7,071 nt of DNA from assembly GCA_041650035.1 (NCBI GenBank), contig JBAZLY010000039.1, forward strand, positions 1 to 7,071, given 5' to 3'. The notes under the pieces were generated by a model. The model searched no databases, was not told the DNA's origin, and saw only the letters and a list, made by a program, of their open reading frames with translations. Positions 1-6,364 of the stretch are shown piece by piece (the stretch's first letter is position 1; each line of letters starts with the position of its first letter). This DNA comes from JAQUQI01 sp041650035 (GTDB lineage Bacteria; Omnitrophota; Gorgyraeia; JABMRG01). The position numbers and the translations under genes are program-made.

Positions 1-1917
1 TCCGCCGGTTGCCTTCAGCTCAAGAACAAGTTTCTTCTGATAATTAAAAAAGAAATCCGCGATACCAGTCAACTTATAAAAATCTTTATCCCCTCCCATC
101 GGGCCTCCGGCGTTTTCGGCGGTGGCGGAGAGCACATGCCCCTGCATAGGATTAAATTTACTGTCTGTAGTGTCCCTCGTAAGCGTAAGCGCCAAACTAC
201 TGATCGTGTTCTTGCCCTCTTCATCCTTCAGCGCCTGTAAAGCATCTTCTGAAACATCTCCTATCTTTATCCTTTCCAGCCGATAACGCAGGTCAGCACG
301 GTCGTAGTCAGTGAATTCCTTGCCTAAACGCAGATTACCGCCTGTGCGCCTCTCACTGTAACCGTAACCAAGGGACTCCTTCTTATCCCTGTCGAAACTA
401 AACAGGTCAAATCCAAAAAGATACGGGTAGCCAAATATCCACGGTTCGGTAAAACTTAAGGTATAATTCTGCCTGACATAGCCAAGCTCCGCTTTAACGC
501 TTAGGATTTGGCCGGCGCCGGTAAAGGTCTTAAAATTAGTTATGTCAAAATTTCTCTGGGCCACCTCAACAAAACCTATTAACCTGTCAACAGAGCTGTA
601 TCCGCCGCCAAAACTGAATTCCCCGGTCTTGCTCTCTTTGACACTCACCACGAGGTCTTTCTTATCAGATTGACCTGTGGGCACAGTATCAAAGATGACC
701 TCGTCAAAATAACCGAGATCATAAAGCCTCTGTTTGGATTTCTTCAGCTTATCACCATCAAACTTCTCGCCGGGATACAGCCTAAGTTCTCTCCTGATGA
801 CCTTGTCCTTGGTCTTGGAATTCCCGGTTATCTTTATCTCATTAACATAACTCAAGATCCCCTCGAAGATGGCATACGATACGTCAATGGTCTTTGTCTC
901 TTTATCCAGTAATGTCGACGGTTTTATTCCGCATTCCATATATCCTTTATCGAAATACAGGGTCTGTATATTGATAATATCCGAACGCAGGTTATTGGGG
1001 CTGTAGGGGGCCTTTTCCTTCATCTTCAGGTCCTTTTCAAGTATCTTATTACCGATGACCTGATTACCTTCTATGCTGACCTTGCCTACAAAATACTGGC
1101 TATTCTCCGTTACTAATATCGCGACATCGATACCCTTTTGGCCGTATTCCACCGAATAAGAGGCCTCGGAATCTATGAAACCGTTATCCTTATAAAAAGC
1201 CGTAAGCCTTTCCATGTCCTGTTTAAGCAGGTTTTCATCGAGCACCCCCGACCTGAATAACCCGTCCGTCCGGGTCGATATTACCTTAAGCAGCCGATCA
1301 GATGTAAACGCCTTGTTGCCGGTAAATATGATCTTCTTTATCTTATACTGACCCTTTTCATCTATGGTGATATAGACCGCGGACACATTAGATTCTTGGT
1401 CTGTATCAAATTTATATTCTACCTTCGCAAGCGCGTATCCCTTCTTACGATAAAAGGCCTCCAGCTTGCGTATATCCTCTGCGATGATCCTCTTATTCAA
1501 GACATCGCCTTCTTTTGTCTCTATCTGCTTCCTTAGTACGTCCGACCGGTAGATCTTGTTGCCTTCAAAAACAATATTCCCTATAACGGATTTCTCCATG
1601 ACCTTGAATATCAACTTAATACCACCCTTAAAATCCTCCGCCTCGGCCATAACATCGGTAAAAAAACCGGTGGCATAAAGGCGCTTGATGTCCTCGTTCA
1701 CGGTCCTTTGGACAAACCTCGCCCCGGTCCTGCTCATTATCTTTGAAAGAATCGTATTGGTGCTTACAGCCTTATTGCCCTCTATAGCTATTTCCGTAAT
1801 CGCCCCTCTCTCCTCTTGAACAGCATCCTGCGCGTAAGCGTTGACAGGGATAACGGAAACGGCAAAAAAGAGAGCTAAACAAACAATACTAAAAACAATA
1901 AGATATTTTGGCTTCAT
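1..1917 (-). CDS. bamA: Outer membrane protein assembly factor BamA (3' end outside window)
   Basis: BamA is the central Omp85-family subunit of the BAM complex, which folds and inserts beta-barrel proteins into the outer membrane. Read from the ATG at 1917-1915, the frame stays open for 639 codons to the window edge. Residues 1-29 form a signal peptide (MKPKY, then a hydrophobic core, then AYA before Q30), so export through Sec is expected. Five POTRA repeats follow at about 40-108, 110-188, 190-273, 274-353 and 356-431. Each opens with a strand ending in a GN pair (IEGNKAV, FEGNKIY, FTGNKAF, IEGNQVI, ITGNSKT). The barrel starts near 432 (GEFSFGGGYSS) and shows typical Omp85 strands, including SFTEPWIFGYP at 488-498 and TRDTTDSKFNPMQGH at 580-594. 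By comparison with E. coli BamA (about 810 residues), the VRGF loop and roughly 150 C-terminal residues lie beyond base 1. An in-frame TAA just upstream fixes this start, but there is no Shine-Dalgarno sequence. Its own promoter probably lies in the 107-bp gap after dnaB. Confidence 0.96.
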   Translation of the reverse strand, partial: MKPKYLIVFSIVCLALFFAVSVIPVNAYAQDAVQEERGAITEIAIEGNKAVSTNTILSKIMSRTGARFVQRTVNEDIKRLYATGFFTDVMAEAEDFKGGIKLIFKVMEKSVIGNIVFEGNKIYRSDVLRKQIETKEGDVLNKRIIAEDIRKLEAFYRKKGYALAKVEYKFDTDQESNVSAVYITIDEKGQYKIKKIIFTGNKAFTSDRLLKVISTRTDGLFRSGVLDENLLKQDMERLTAFYKDNGFIDSEASYSVEYGQKGIDVAILVTENSQYFVGKVSIEGNQVIGNKILEKDLKMKEKAPYSPNNLRSDIINIQTLYFDKGYMECGIKPSTLLDKETKTIDVSYAIFEGILSYVNEIKITGNSKTKDKVIRRELRLYPGEKFDGDKLKKSKQRLYDLGYFDEVIFDTVPTGQSDKKDLVVSVKESKTGEFSFGGGYSSVDRLIGFVEVAQRNFDITNFKTFTGAGQILSVKAELGYVRQNYTLSFTEPWIFGYPYLFGFDLFSFDRDKKESLGYGYSERRTGGNLRLGKEFTDYDRADLRYRLERIKIGDVSEDALQALKDEEGKNTISSLALTLTRDTTDSKFNPMQGHVLSATAENAGGPMGGDKDFYKLTGIADFFFNYQKKLVLELKATGG

Positions 1918-1956
1918 ATTTTATAAAATTATACGGATTTTTATATTTCTTGCATT

Positions 1957-1985
1957 AATTTATCATATAAAAATGCGGTTGTAAA
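1957..1985 (-). promoter_or_regulatory. Candidate sigma70-type promoter for bamA
   Basis: On the minus strand the dnaB-bamA gap carries TTTACA (1985-1980, 5 of 6 matches to the -35 consensus), a 17-nt spacer, and TAAATT (1962-1957, 4 of 6 matches to the -10 consensus). The -10 is preceded by TGA, which is an extended -10 (TGn) arrangement. Transcription would start near 1950 and give a leader of about 30 nt before the bamA ATG. The gap is much more AT-rich than the flanking genes. That this drives bamA is inferred from position and consensus match. Confidence 0.55.
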
Positions 1986-2024
1986 GAACTTATTAACCCG
2001 GTCCATGTTTAAAGCGGCAAGGGT

Positions 2025-3392
2025 TCAGACCTCTGCCTCTTCCTCGATAAGCTCTGTATGGCGCCTTGTAAGATTTTCAAATCTGGTATACTCTTTGATA
2101 AAAGCCAAGCGCACCGGGCCTACAGGCCCATTACGCTGTTTTGCCACTATTAACTCTGCCATGCCCCTATTTTCCGGGGTAGGCGTATAGTATTCCTCTC
2201 TTAACAAAAGTATTACAACATCCGCGTCCTGCTCAATGGCTCCTGATTCACGCAGATCTGAAAGCTGCGGCCTCCTATCTGCGCGTGCCTCAACAGCCCT
2301 CGACAACTGGCTAATAGCTATAACAGGCGCGCTAATCTCACGGGCCAAGGCTTTTAGAGAACGTGATATCTCGGATATCTCCTGTTGGCGGTTATCCATA
2401 CCCTGCGAGCTTCTCATAAGCTGAAGATAGTCCACCACAACAAGCCCTATATTATGCTGGCTTTTAAGCCTTCTTGCCTTTGCCCTTAACTCCAGGGCCG
2501 ATATAGCCGGGGTATCATCGATAAAAATAGGCGATTCCGCCAATTTACCCGCTGCCTCGGTAAGCTTCGGCCAGTCGCTCTGCGAAAGAAAACCTGTCCT
2601 AACCTTATGAAAGTCCACCCTGGCATGCGAACACAACATCCTCTGGACAAGCTGTTCCTTGGCCATTTCCAGGCTGAAGATAACTGTCGGTACCTTTTCT
2701 ATAATACCCGCGTACTCAACCATGCATGAAGCTAAGGCGCTTTTACCCATAGACGGCCTGCCTGCCACTACAATAAGATCCGATGGCTGCAAACCGGCAG
2801 TCATTATATCAAATTCATGAAACCCTGTGGCAATACCAGTAATATGCTCTTTTCTTTGATATAGATTATCTATTGTTTCTATGCTGTCTTTTACTATCTC
2901 TTTTATGGGGACCGAGGATGAGGCTGACTTGCGGCTTGTTATATCAAATATAAGTCGCTCCGCCCTGTCAAGAAGTTCATCTGTTTTTTCCTCTTCTCCG
3001 TATGCCTCTGAAACAATCCTGGTCCCAATTGTTATAAGGGAACGCGTAATATGCTTTTCATGGACTATACGCGCGTAATGGCTGATATTTGCCGCCGTGG
3101 GAACAGCCTGGGTCAGTGACGCGATATAAGCGGCACCACCAACCTCGTCAAGGATCTTTCTCTTTTTTAAAAGCTCGGTCGTGGTAATCAGGTCTACGGG
3201 TTTATTCTCGCTGTATATGCTAACGATAACATTAAAGATTTTTCTATGCGTGTCCTTATAGAACGCGCCTTCATCGAGCAGCTCTATAGCCTGGGATATG
3301 GCATTTTCTTCCAGGAGCATAGACCCGAGCACAGCCATCTCCGCTTCTTCGCTTTGTGGGGGCAGTTTCTCTACGGTATTATTCTTTGCCAT
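2025..3392 (-). CDS. dnaB: Replicative DNA helicase DnaB
   Basis: DnaB is the hexameric 5'-3' helicase that unwinds DNA ahead of the replication fork and binds primase and the helicase loader. The 455-residue length is normal for the family. The N-terminal helical domain covers about 10-155 (LPPQSEEAEMAVLGSML at the start, VGGAAYIASL at 84-93). The RecA-like ATPase domain follows from about 180. It has the Walker A loop GRPSMGKSA (211-219), the catalytic glutamate region SLEMAKEQL (240-248), Walker B LVVVDYLQ (317-324), SQLSRAVE (361-368), DLRESGAIEQDAD (379-391), and AKQRNGPVG (417-425), which holds the arginine-finger region. No intein or insertion interrupts it. The ATG lies 2 nt after the rplI stop, and no strong Shine-Dalgarno sequence precedes it, so translation is probably coupled to rplI. 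Placing dnaB downstream of rpsF-ssb-rpsR-rplI is a common bacterial arrangement that puts helicase and SSB in one unit. Confidence 0.97.
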   Translation of the reverse strand: MAKNNTVEKLPPQSEEAEMAVLGSMLLEENAISQAIELLDEGAFYKDTHRKIFNVIVSIYSENKPVDLITTTELLKKRKILDEVGGAAYIASLTQAVPTAANISHYARIVHEKHITRSLITIGTRIVSEAYGEEEKTDELLDRAERLIFDITSRKSASSSVPIKEIVKDSIETIDNLYQRKEHITGIATGFHEFDIMTAGLQPSDLIVVAGRPSMGKSALASCMVEYAGIIEKVPTVIFSLEMAKEQLVQRMLCSHARVDFHKVRTGFLSQSDWPKLTEAAGKLAESPIFIDDTPAISALELRAKARRLKSQHNIGLVVVDYLQLMRSSQGMDNRQQEISEISRSLKALAREISAPVIAISQLSRAVEARADRRPQLSDLRESGAIEQDADVVILLLREEYYTPTPENRGMAELIVAKQRNGPVGPVRLAFIKEYTRFENLTRRHTELIEEEAEV

Positions 3393-3394
3393 GG

Positions 3395-3838
3395 CTATTT
3401 CTTAACAATCCAAAGTTTTACGCGCTGTGCAACCTGAGGATGCAATTTAACCTTACAATAATATATACCCAGCTTGGATATCTCCTCCTCAAACACAATA
3501 TCCTTTTTATCCACCGTCACACCTTCAGCGGCAAGCGCATGCGCCACATCAGCATGTGTTACAGCCCCAAAAAGTTTATCGTCTTCGCCGGCATTCACGG
3601 TAATGGTGCATGAGACATTGGCCAGTTTTTCCGCTATGCCTTCGGCACTGGCCTTTTCATCCTGTTCCTTCTGCAGCCTTTTGTTCCTCTGGGCCTCAAT
3701 GATCTTTAAGTTTCCGGGCGTTACCTCAAGAGCAAGGCCCCTTGGGATAAGATAATTCCTGGCATAACCAGCCTTCACATCGACCTTATCCCCGGCCCGG
3801 CCAACTGATCCAACATCCTCTTTTAATATTATCTCCAT
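3395..3838 (-). CDS. rplI: Large-subunit ribosomal protein L9
   Basis: L9 binds 23S rRNA near the L1 stalk base and reaches out from the ribosome, where it helps reading-frame fidelity. The product has 147 residues, which is the usual length. The N-terminal rRNA-binding domain (1 to about 40) contains the family signature around VKAGYARNYLIPRGLA (21-36). A long charged connecting helix covers about 41-73, and the C-terminal domain (about 75-147) includes KLFGAVTHADVAHAL (88-102). The frame also opens 15 codons upstream, at 3883, but MEIILKEDVG is how L9 normally begins. The ATG at 3838-3836 has a GAGG 8 nt upstream. The gene lies 58 nt (measured to this start) after rpsR and 2 nt before dnaB. 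Confidence 0.96.
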   Translation of the reverse strand: MEIILKEDVGSVGRAGDKVDVKAGYARNYLIPRGLALEVTPGNLKIIEAQRNKRLQKEQDEKASAEGIAEKLANVSCTITVNAGEDDKLFGAVTHADVAHALAAEGVTVDKKDIVFEEEISKLGIYYCKVKLHPQVAQRVKLWIVKK

Positions 3839-3846
3839 TGTATTAA

Positions 3847-3852
3847 CCTCGC
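3847..3852 (-). promoter_or_regulatory. Ribosome binding site deciding the rplI start
   Basis: GCGAGG on the minus strand lies 8 nt before the ATG at 3838. It supports that codon over the in-frame ATG at 3883, which would add 15 residues not found in L9 proteins. Confidence 0.7.
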
Positions 3853-3896
3853 TATTATTTTTTAAGCCTGCGCCCGATAACAAAGCAGGTGTCCTG

Positions 3897-4178
3897 TTAT
3901 TCTCCGATAAACGGCATAAGCGCCATGATCCGGGCCTGCCTGATAGCGCGAGCTACCTGCCTTTGATGAGAGGCGCAATTGCCCGATATACGCCCCGTAA
4001 TTATCTTGCCCTGTTCGGTAATAAACTTGCTAAGAAGCGCGGTGTCTTTGTAATCCACGCTGACAATCTTTTCCTTGCAAAGACGGCAACCGCGCGGAAA
4101 TCTGCGAAAGGCGCTTGACTTACCGCGTTTCCTGCCCTTGCCTGACCTTGTTGTCTTAGATGGTGTCCTTCTTGGCAT
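3897..4178 (-). CDS. rpsR: Small-subunit ribosomal protein S18, zinc-binding type
   Basis: S18 pairs with S6 on the platform of the 30S subunit and contacts 16S rRNA. The 93 residues comprise a strongly basic N-terminal stretch (1 to about 30, rich in Arg, Lys and Ser) and the conserved S18 core (FRRFPRGCRLCKEK at 24-37, DYKDTALLSKFI at 42-53, GRISGNCASHQRQVARAIRQAR at 62-83). The core keeps Cys31, Cys34, Cys68 and His71, the pattern of the zinc-binding (C+) form. The protein is somewhat longer than the usual 70-85 residues because of the basic N-terminus. AAGGAG at 4190-4185 lies 6 nt before the ATG, so the start is well supported. The gap to ssb upstream is 114 nt, the largest inside the cluster. 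Confidence 0.96.
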   Translation of the reverse strand: MPRRTPSKTTRSGKGRKRGKSSAFRRFPRGCRLCKEKIVSVDYKDTALLSKFITEQGKIITGRISGNCASHQRQVARAIRQARIMALMPFIGE

Positions 4179-4191
4179 ATTTTTCTCCTTT

Positions 4192-4290
4192 TTACAATTT
4201 GTTTAGACCGTTAACCAGCCTGGTCTTGTATATTACGATAATCCCTGAAAAAGCGACAGCGCGCAAAAATAATGTCCCGCGTATACACAT
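4192..4290 (-). CDS. Possible 32-residue small ORF between ssb and rpsR
   Basis: An ATG-started frame of 32 codons fills nearly the whole gap. It begins 2 nt after the ssb stop and ends in TAA 13 nt before the rpsR start. The peptide starts MCIRGTLFLRAV and has a hydrophobic middle (about residues 7-21) and a basic C-terminal part. I recognise no family. The only purine-rich sequence, AAGG, touches the ATG, so initiation would depend on ribosomes re-starting after ssb termination. A frame of this length arises easily by chance, and the base sequence may instead serve as an RNA leader for rpsR. It is listed because of its tight fit between the neighbours. Confidence 0.2.
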   Translation of the reverse strand: MCIRGTLFLRAVAFSGIIVIYKTRLVNGLNKL

Positions 4291-4292
4291 CC

Positions 4293-4751
4293 TTAAAACG
4301 GGATATCATCTTCACTTTGGCCAAGACCTTTGGCATCCACACTCATATCCACATCAGGCGCCGCGTCCAACGGCTCCTGTGAATCCGACCGGCCGGCCTG
4401 TGCGGCCTGTATATCCTTTTTCGGTTTTCCTATAAACTGCACATTATCAGCAACGATCTCGGTTGTACTATGTTTTTGCCCGTCTTGACCCTGCCATGTC
4501 CTTGATTGGAGACGCCCTTCTACAAACACGGAAGAGCCTTTTACCAGGTATTGGGCGCATATCTCGGCCCTCTTCGACCAGACAACCACGCGGGCGAATG
4601 TGGCCTCTTCTTTTTTCTCCCCGGTGGGCAGTTTATAGACCCTGTTGGATGCCACGCTAAAAGTCGCCACCGCGGTTCCGTTAGGCAGATACCTTAATTC
4701 CGGATCACGCGTCAAGTTACCCATGAACAATACCTTGTTGAAATTGGCCAT
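4293..4751 (-). CDS. ssb: Single-stranded DNA-binding protein
   Basis: SSB coats single-stranded DNA during replication, repair and recombination, and recruits partner proteins through its C-terminal tip. The 152 residues hold one OB-fold (1 to about 108): FNKVLFMGNLTRDPELR (4-20), FARVVVWSKRAE (52-63), YLVKGSSVFVEGRLQSRTW (68-86) and TTEIVADNVQF (97-106). Phe52, Trp58 and Trp86 sit where E. coli SSB has DNA-stacking aromatics. A flexible, acidic linker of about 40 residues leads to the canonical tip DDIPF. Nothing is missing. AAGGGGG at 4764-4758 is 6 nt before the ATG. The gene sits between rpsF and rpsR, as in Bacillus and many other bacteria. Confidence 0.97.
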   Translation of the reverse strand: MANFNKVLFMGNLTRDPELRYLPNGTAVATFSVASNRVYKLPTGEKKEEATFARVVVWSKRAEICAQYLVKGSSVFVEGRLQSRTWQGQDGQKHSTTEIVADNVQFIGKPKKDIQAAQAGRSDSQEPLDAAPDVDMSVDAKGLGQSEDDIPF

Positions 4752-4765
4752 ACAAGACCCCCTTA

Positions 4766-5080
4766 TTAAACGGCCGTTTTGGCAGGCGCGGTCTTCCTGT
4801 CAATTTTCATGATCGCCAATCTTAAAATCGGCTCGCTTAGTTTAAGTTCGTTTTCAAATTCCTTCAAGCGCCCGGGATCCATATTGATATTCATCAGATA
4901 ATACACGCCATCCTTGTGTTTCTTTATCGCGTAGGCAAGTTGTTTTTTGCCCAGTTCCTGAACATTCTCGATCCTGCCGGAATATTTGTTTATTATCCCC
5001 TCAATAATTTTATACTGATTAGTGAGCTCTTCCTTTTCCATATCTGGTCTTATAAGAAACAATATCTCGTATGTCTTCAA
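4766..5080 (-). CDS. rpsF: Small-subunit ribosomal protein S6 (TTG start)
   Basis: S6 forms a heterodimer with S18 on the 30S platform. From the TTG at 5080-5078 the product has 104 residues and begins (M)KTYEILFLIRPD, which matches the usual S6 opening of M-x-x-YE. Typical segments follow: GRIENVQELGKKQLAYAIKKH, with the conserved G-x-KxLAYxI strand, and a YYLMNINMD strand in which aromatic residues face S18. A full AGGAGG stands 5 nt before the TTG. An in-frame ATG 7 codons upstream (5101-5099, adjacent to the pth stop) would add MKKQEER, but those codons are the ribosome binding site itself, so I prefer the TTG. The C-terminal tail (KTAPAKTAV) is short and poorly ordered in style. ssb follows after 14 nt. 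Confidence 0.9.
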   Translation of the reverse strand: MKTYEILFLIRPDMEKEELTNQYKIIEGIINKYSGRIENVQELGKKQLAYAIKKHKDGVYYLMNINMDPGRLKEFENELKLSEPILRLAIMKIDRKTAPAKTAV

Positions 5081-5091
5081 CCTCTCCTCCT
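5081..5091 (-). promoter_or_regulatory. Strong ribosome binding site deciding the rpsF start
   Basis: Minus-strand AGGAGGAGAGG runs directly up to the TTG at 5080. The AGGAGG core (5091-5086) is 5 nt from it. It is the best Shine-Dalgarno match among the junctions in the window, and it makes sense only for the TTG start, because the alternative ATG at 5101 lies upstream of it. Confidence 0.75.
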
Positions 5092-5101
5092 GTTTTTTCA
5101 T

Positions 5102-5638
5102 TCAGACCTTATCTGAAATCCATCTCTCGCATTCCAACAAAGCCCCGTCCAATCCCTGCCGTAGAAGCAGCAATTCGTCTTTTCTGAAATTGGATAATAC
5201 ATACCCCGAAAGATCGTCCGGTTTATAACCGGCGTTTATGCCTATTCTCAACCTGGCTATCTTGTCGGTCCCCATGCATTGAATAACGGATTCTATACCG
5301 TTATGGCCCCCTGCCGATCCCTTGAACCTGACCCTAAAGGAGCCAAGCGCAATATCTATATCATCATACACAATCAAAATATCAGCTGGTCTTATGCCCA
5401 GCTTATTGGCATACCCGCGAACAACTCCGCCGGAAAGGTTCATAAAAGAAAGCGGCTCCACAAGCATAACCTCGGTTCCCATTACGTTAAAGACGCATTG
5501 TCTGGCATTGCAAAATAATTTTTTCCTCAACGCGGCGGCATACTTCTCCGATAACAGTTCTGCCAGGAGAAAGCCCGCGTTGTGCCTGGTGCCCGCGTAT
5601 CGCGGACCAGGGTTACCTAATCCTGCTATCAATTTCAT
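5102..5638 (-). CDS. pth: Peptidyl-tRNA hydrolase
   Basis: Pth cleaves the ester bond of peptidyl-tRNAs that drop off the ribosome, which recycles the tRNA. The enzyme is cytoplasmic and monomeric. The 178 residues cover the whole family, slightly shorter than E. coli (194). The visible motifs are LIAGLGNPGPRYAGTRHNAG (3-22) with Asn9 and the catalytic His19, PLSFMNLSG (62-70) with Asn67, VYDDIDIALGSFRVR (90-104) with Asp92, and GSAGGHNGIESVI (107-119) with Asn113. These correspond to E. coli His20, Asn68, Asp93 and Asn114 with an offset of one. RLRIGI (129-134) precedes a YKPDDLSGYVLSNF stretch that is also typical. The start is 17 nt after the rplY stop, with AAGG 4 nt before the ATG. The TGA stop is followed at once by an ATG in the rpsF frame. 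Confidence 0.97.
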   Translation of the reverse strand: MKLIAGLGNPGPRYAGTRHNAGFLLAELLSEKYAAALRKKLFCNARQCVFNVMGTEVMLVEPLSFMNLSGGVVRGYANKLGIRPADILIVYDDIDIALGSFRVRFKGSAGGHNGIESVIQCMGTDKIARLRIGINAGYKPDDLSGYVLSNFRKDELLLLRQGLDGALLECERWISDKV

Positions 5639-5655
5639 AAAGCCTTATTCCCGAC

Positions 5656-6345
5656 CTATTTCTTCTGTTCAGCCTCAACGGAAGGTTCAGGCTTTTTCTG
5701 TTTGATTACTTCGGGTTCAGCCTTTTCCGCGGCGGTATCCAACTCCTCTTCAGCGACCTTTTCAGCCTCGGGCGGGACTACCGATGCCACTGTCTGTTCC
5801 GGATCGCTTAATACTATAACCGTCGAAGGCAGCTTCAGGTCCTTGACCCTGACAGCATCGCCTATCTTCATATTCTGGACATCAACATATATTCTTTCCG
5901 GAATATCCGTCGGCAGACATTCTATGTTTAATTCCTTGACCGGGAGATCGAGTATACCACCGTCTGACCTGGCCCCGGCGGACTCACCCCTTGCTTCAAT
6001 AGGTATATTCACCCTGATTTTTTCCGTGAGAGATATCTCCTGAAAATCACAATGGAGTATATCACCCTTAACAGGGTGATACTGTATCTCTTTGATGATT
6101 ACCGTCTTTTCCGACGCGGGTTTCTTTGTTTCCTTATCGGATAAGATCTCCAGGGTTATAATTACGTTTTCTCCGGCGGAGGTGTGGAGTATCGAAAACA
6201 GGTCTTTTCTGCCAACCGCTATCGGCATTGATGGCCGTGCTTTTTTATACACGATGGCAGGAACAAGACCTTCCTTCCTTAGCCTTCTGCCCGATTCCTT
6301 GCCGAAGATCTCTCTTGTATTTACTTTTAGTACGATCTTTTCCAT
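5656..6345 (-). CDS. rplY: Large-subunit ribosomal protein L25, long TL5/CTC form
   Basis: L25 binds 5S rRNA in the central protuberance of the 50S subunit. The long form, known as TL5 in Thermus and CTC in Bacillus, adds a second beta domain. Here the N-terminal 5S-binding domain covers about 1-98 (GKESGRRLRKEGLVPAIVY at 15-33, QYHPVKGDILHCDFQEI at 88-104). The C-terminal domain covers about 105-192 (EKIRVNIPIEARGES, GGILDLPVKELNIECLPTDI, IYVDVQNMKIGDAVRVKDL). A tail from about 193 to 229 is rich in Glu, Lys, Ala and Pro and should be disordered, as in many long L25 proteins. The 229-residue length is typical for the long form. The ATG has GGGAG 9 nt upstream. The gene begins 19 nt after the prs stop and ends 17 nt before pth, so these three are probably co-transcribed. 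Confidence 0.95.
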   Translation of the reverse strand: MEKIVLKVNTREIFGKESGRRLRKEGLVPAIVYKKARPSMPIAVGRKDLFSILHTSAGENVIITLEILSDKETKKPASEKTVIIKEIQYHPVKGDILHCDFQEISLTEKIRVNIPIEARGESAGARSDGGILDLPVKELNIECLPTDIPERIYVDVQNMKIGDAVRVKDLKLPSTVIVLSDPEQTVASVVPPEAEKVAEEELDTAAEKAEPEVIKQKKPEPSVEAEQKK

Positions 6346-6364
6346 TTAGAATTTCTCCCTTCCT

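Noticed and set aside
670..912. Plus-strand frame of 80 codons within bamA
   Set aside because: It is antisense to the POTRA4/POTRA5 region and barrel start of BamA, where the minus strand is continuously coding.
1995..2025. AACCC/GGGTT inverted repeat just after dnaB, as a terminator
   Set aside because: Five base pairs with a 21-nt loop and no U tract after it; too weak to call.
3839..3883. N-terminal extension of L9 from the upstream ATG at 3883
   Set aside because: The 15 extra residues have no place in the L9 family, and the internal ATG at 3838 has its own ribosome binding site and the standard L9 opening.
3867..3889. CCTGC/GCAGG inverted repeat between rpsR and rplI, as a terminator
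   Set aside because: The stem is only 5 bp with a 13-nt loop and is followed on the transcribed strand by A residues, not a U run. L9 must be expressed past it.
5322..5705. Plus-strand frame of 127 codons opposite pth and the end of rplY
   Set aside because: It lies antisense to two well-supported genes, matches no family I know, and is of a length expected as a shadow frame.
5702..6043. Plus-strand frame of 113 codons opposite rplY
   Set aside because: Ser/Thr-rich composition typical of an antisense shadow; the opposite strand clearly encodes L25.
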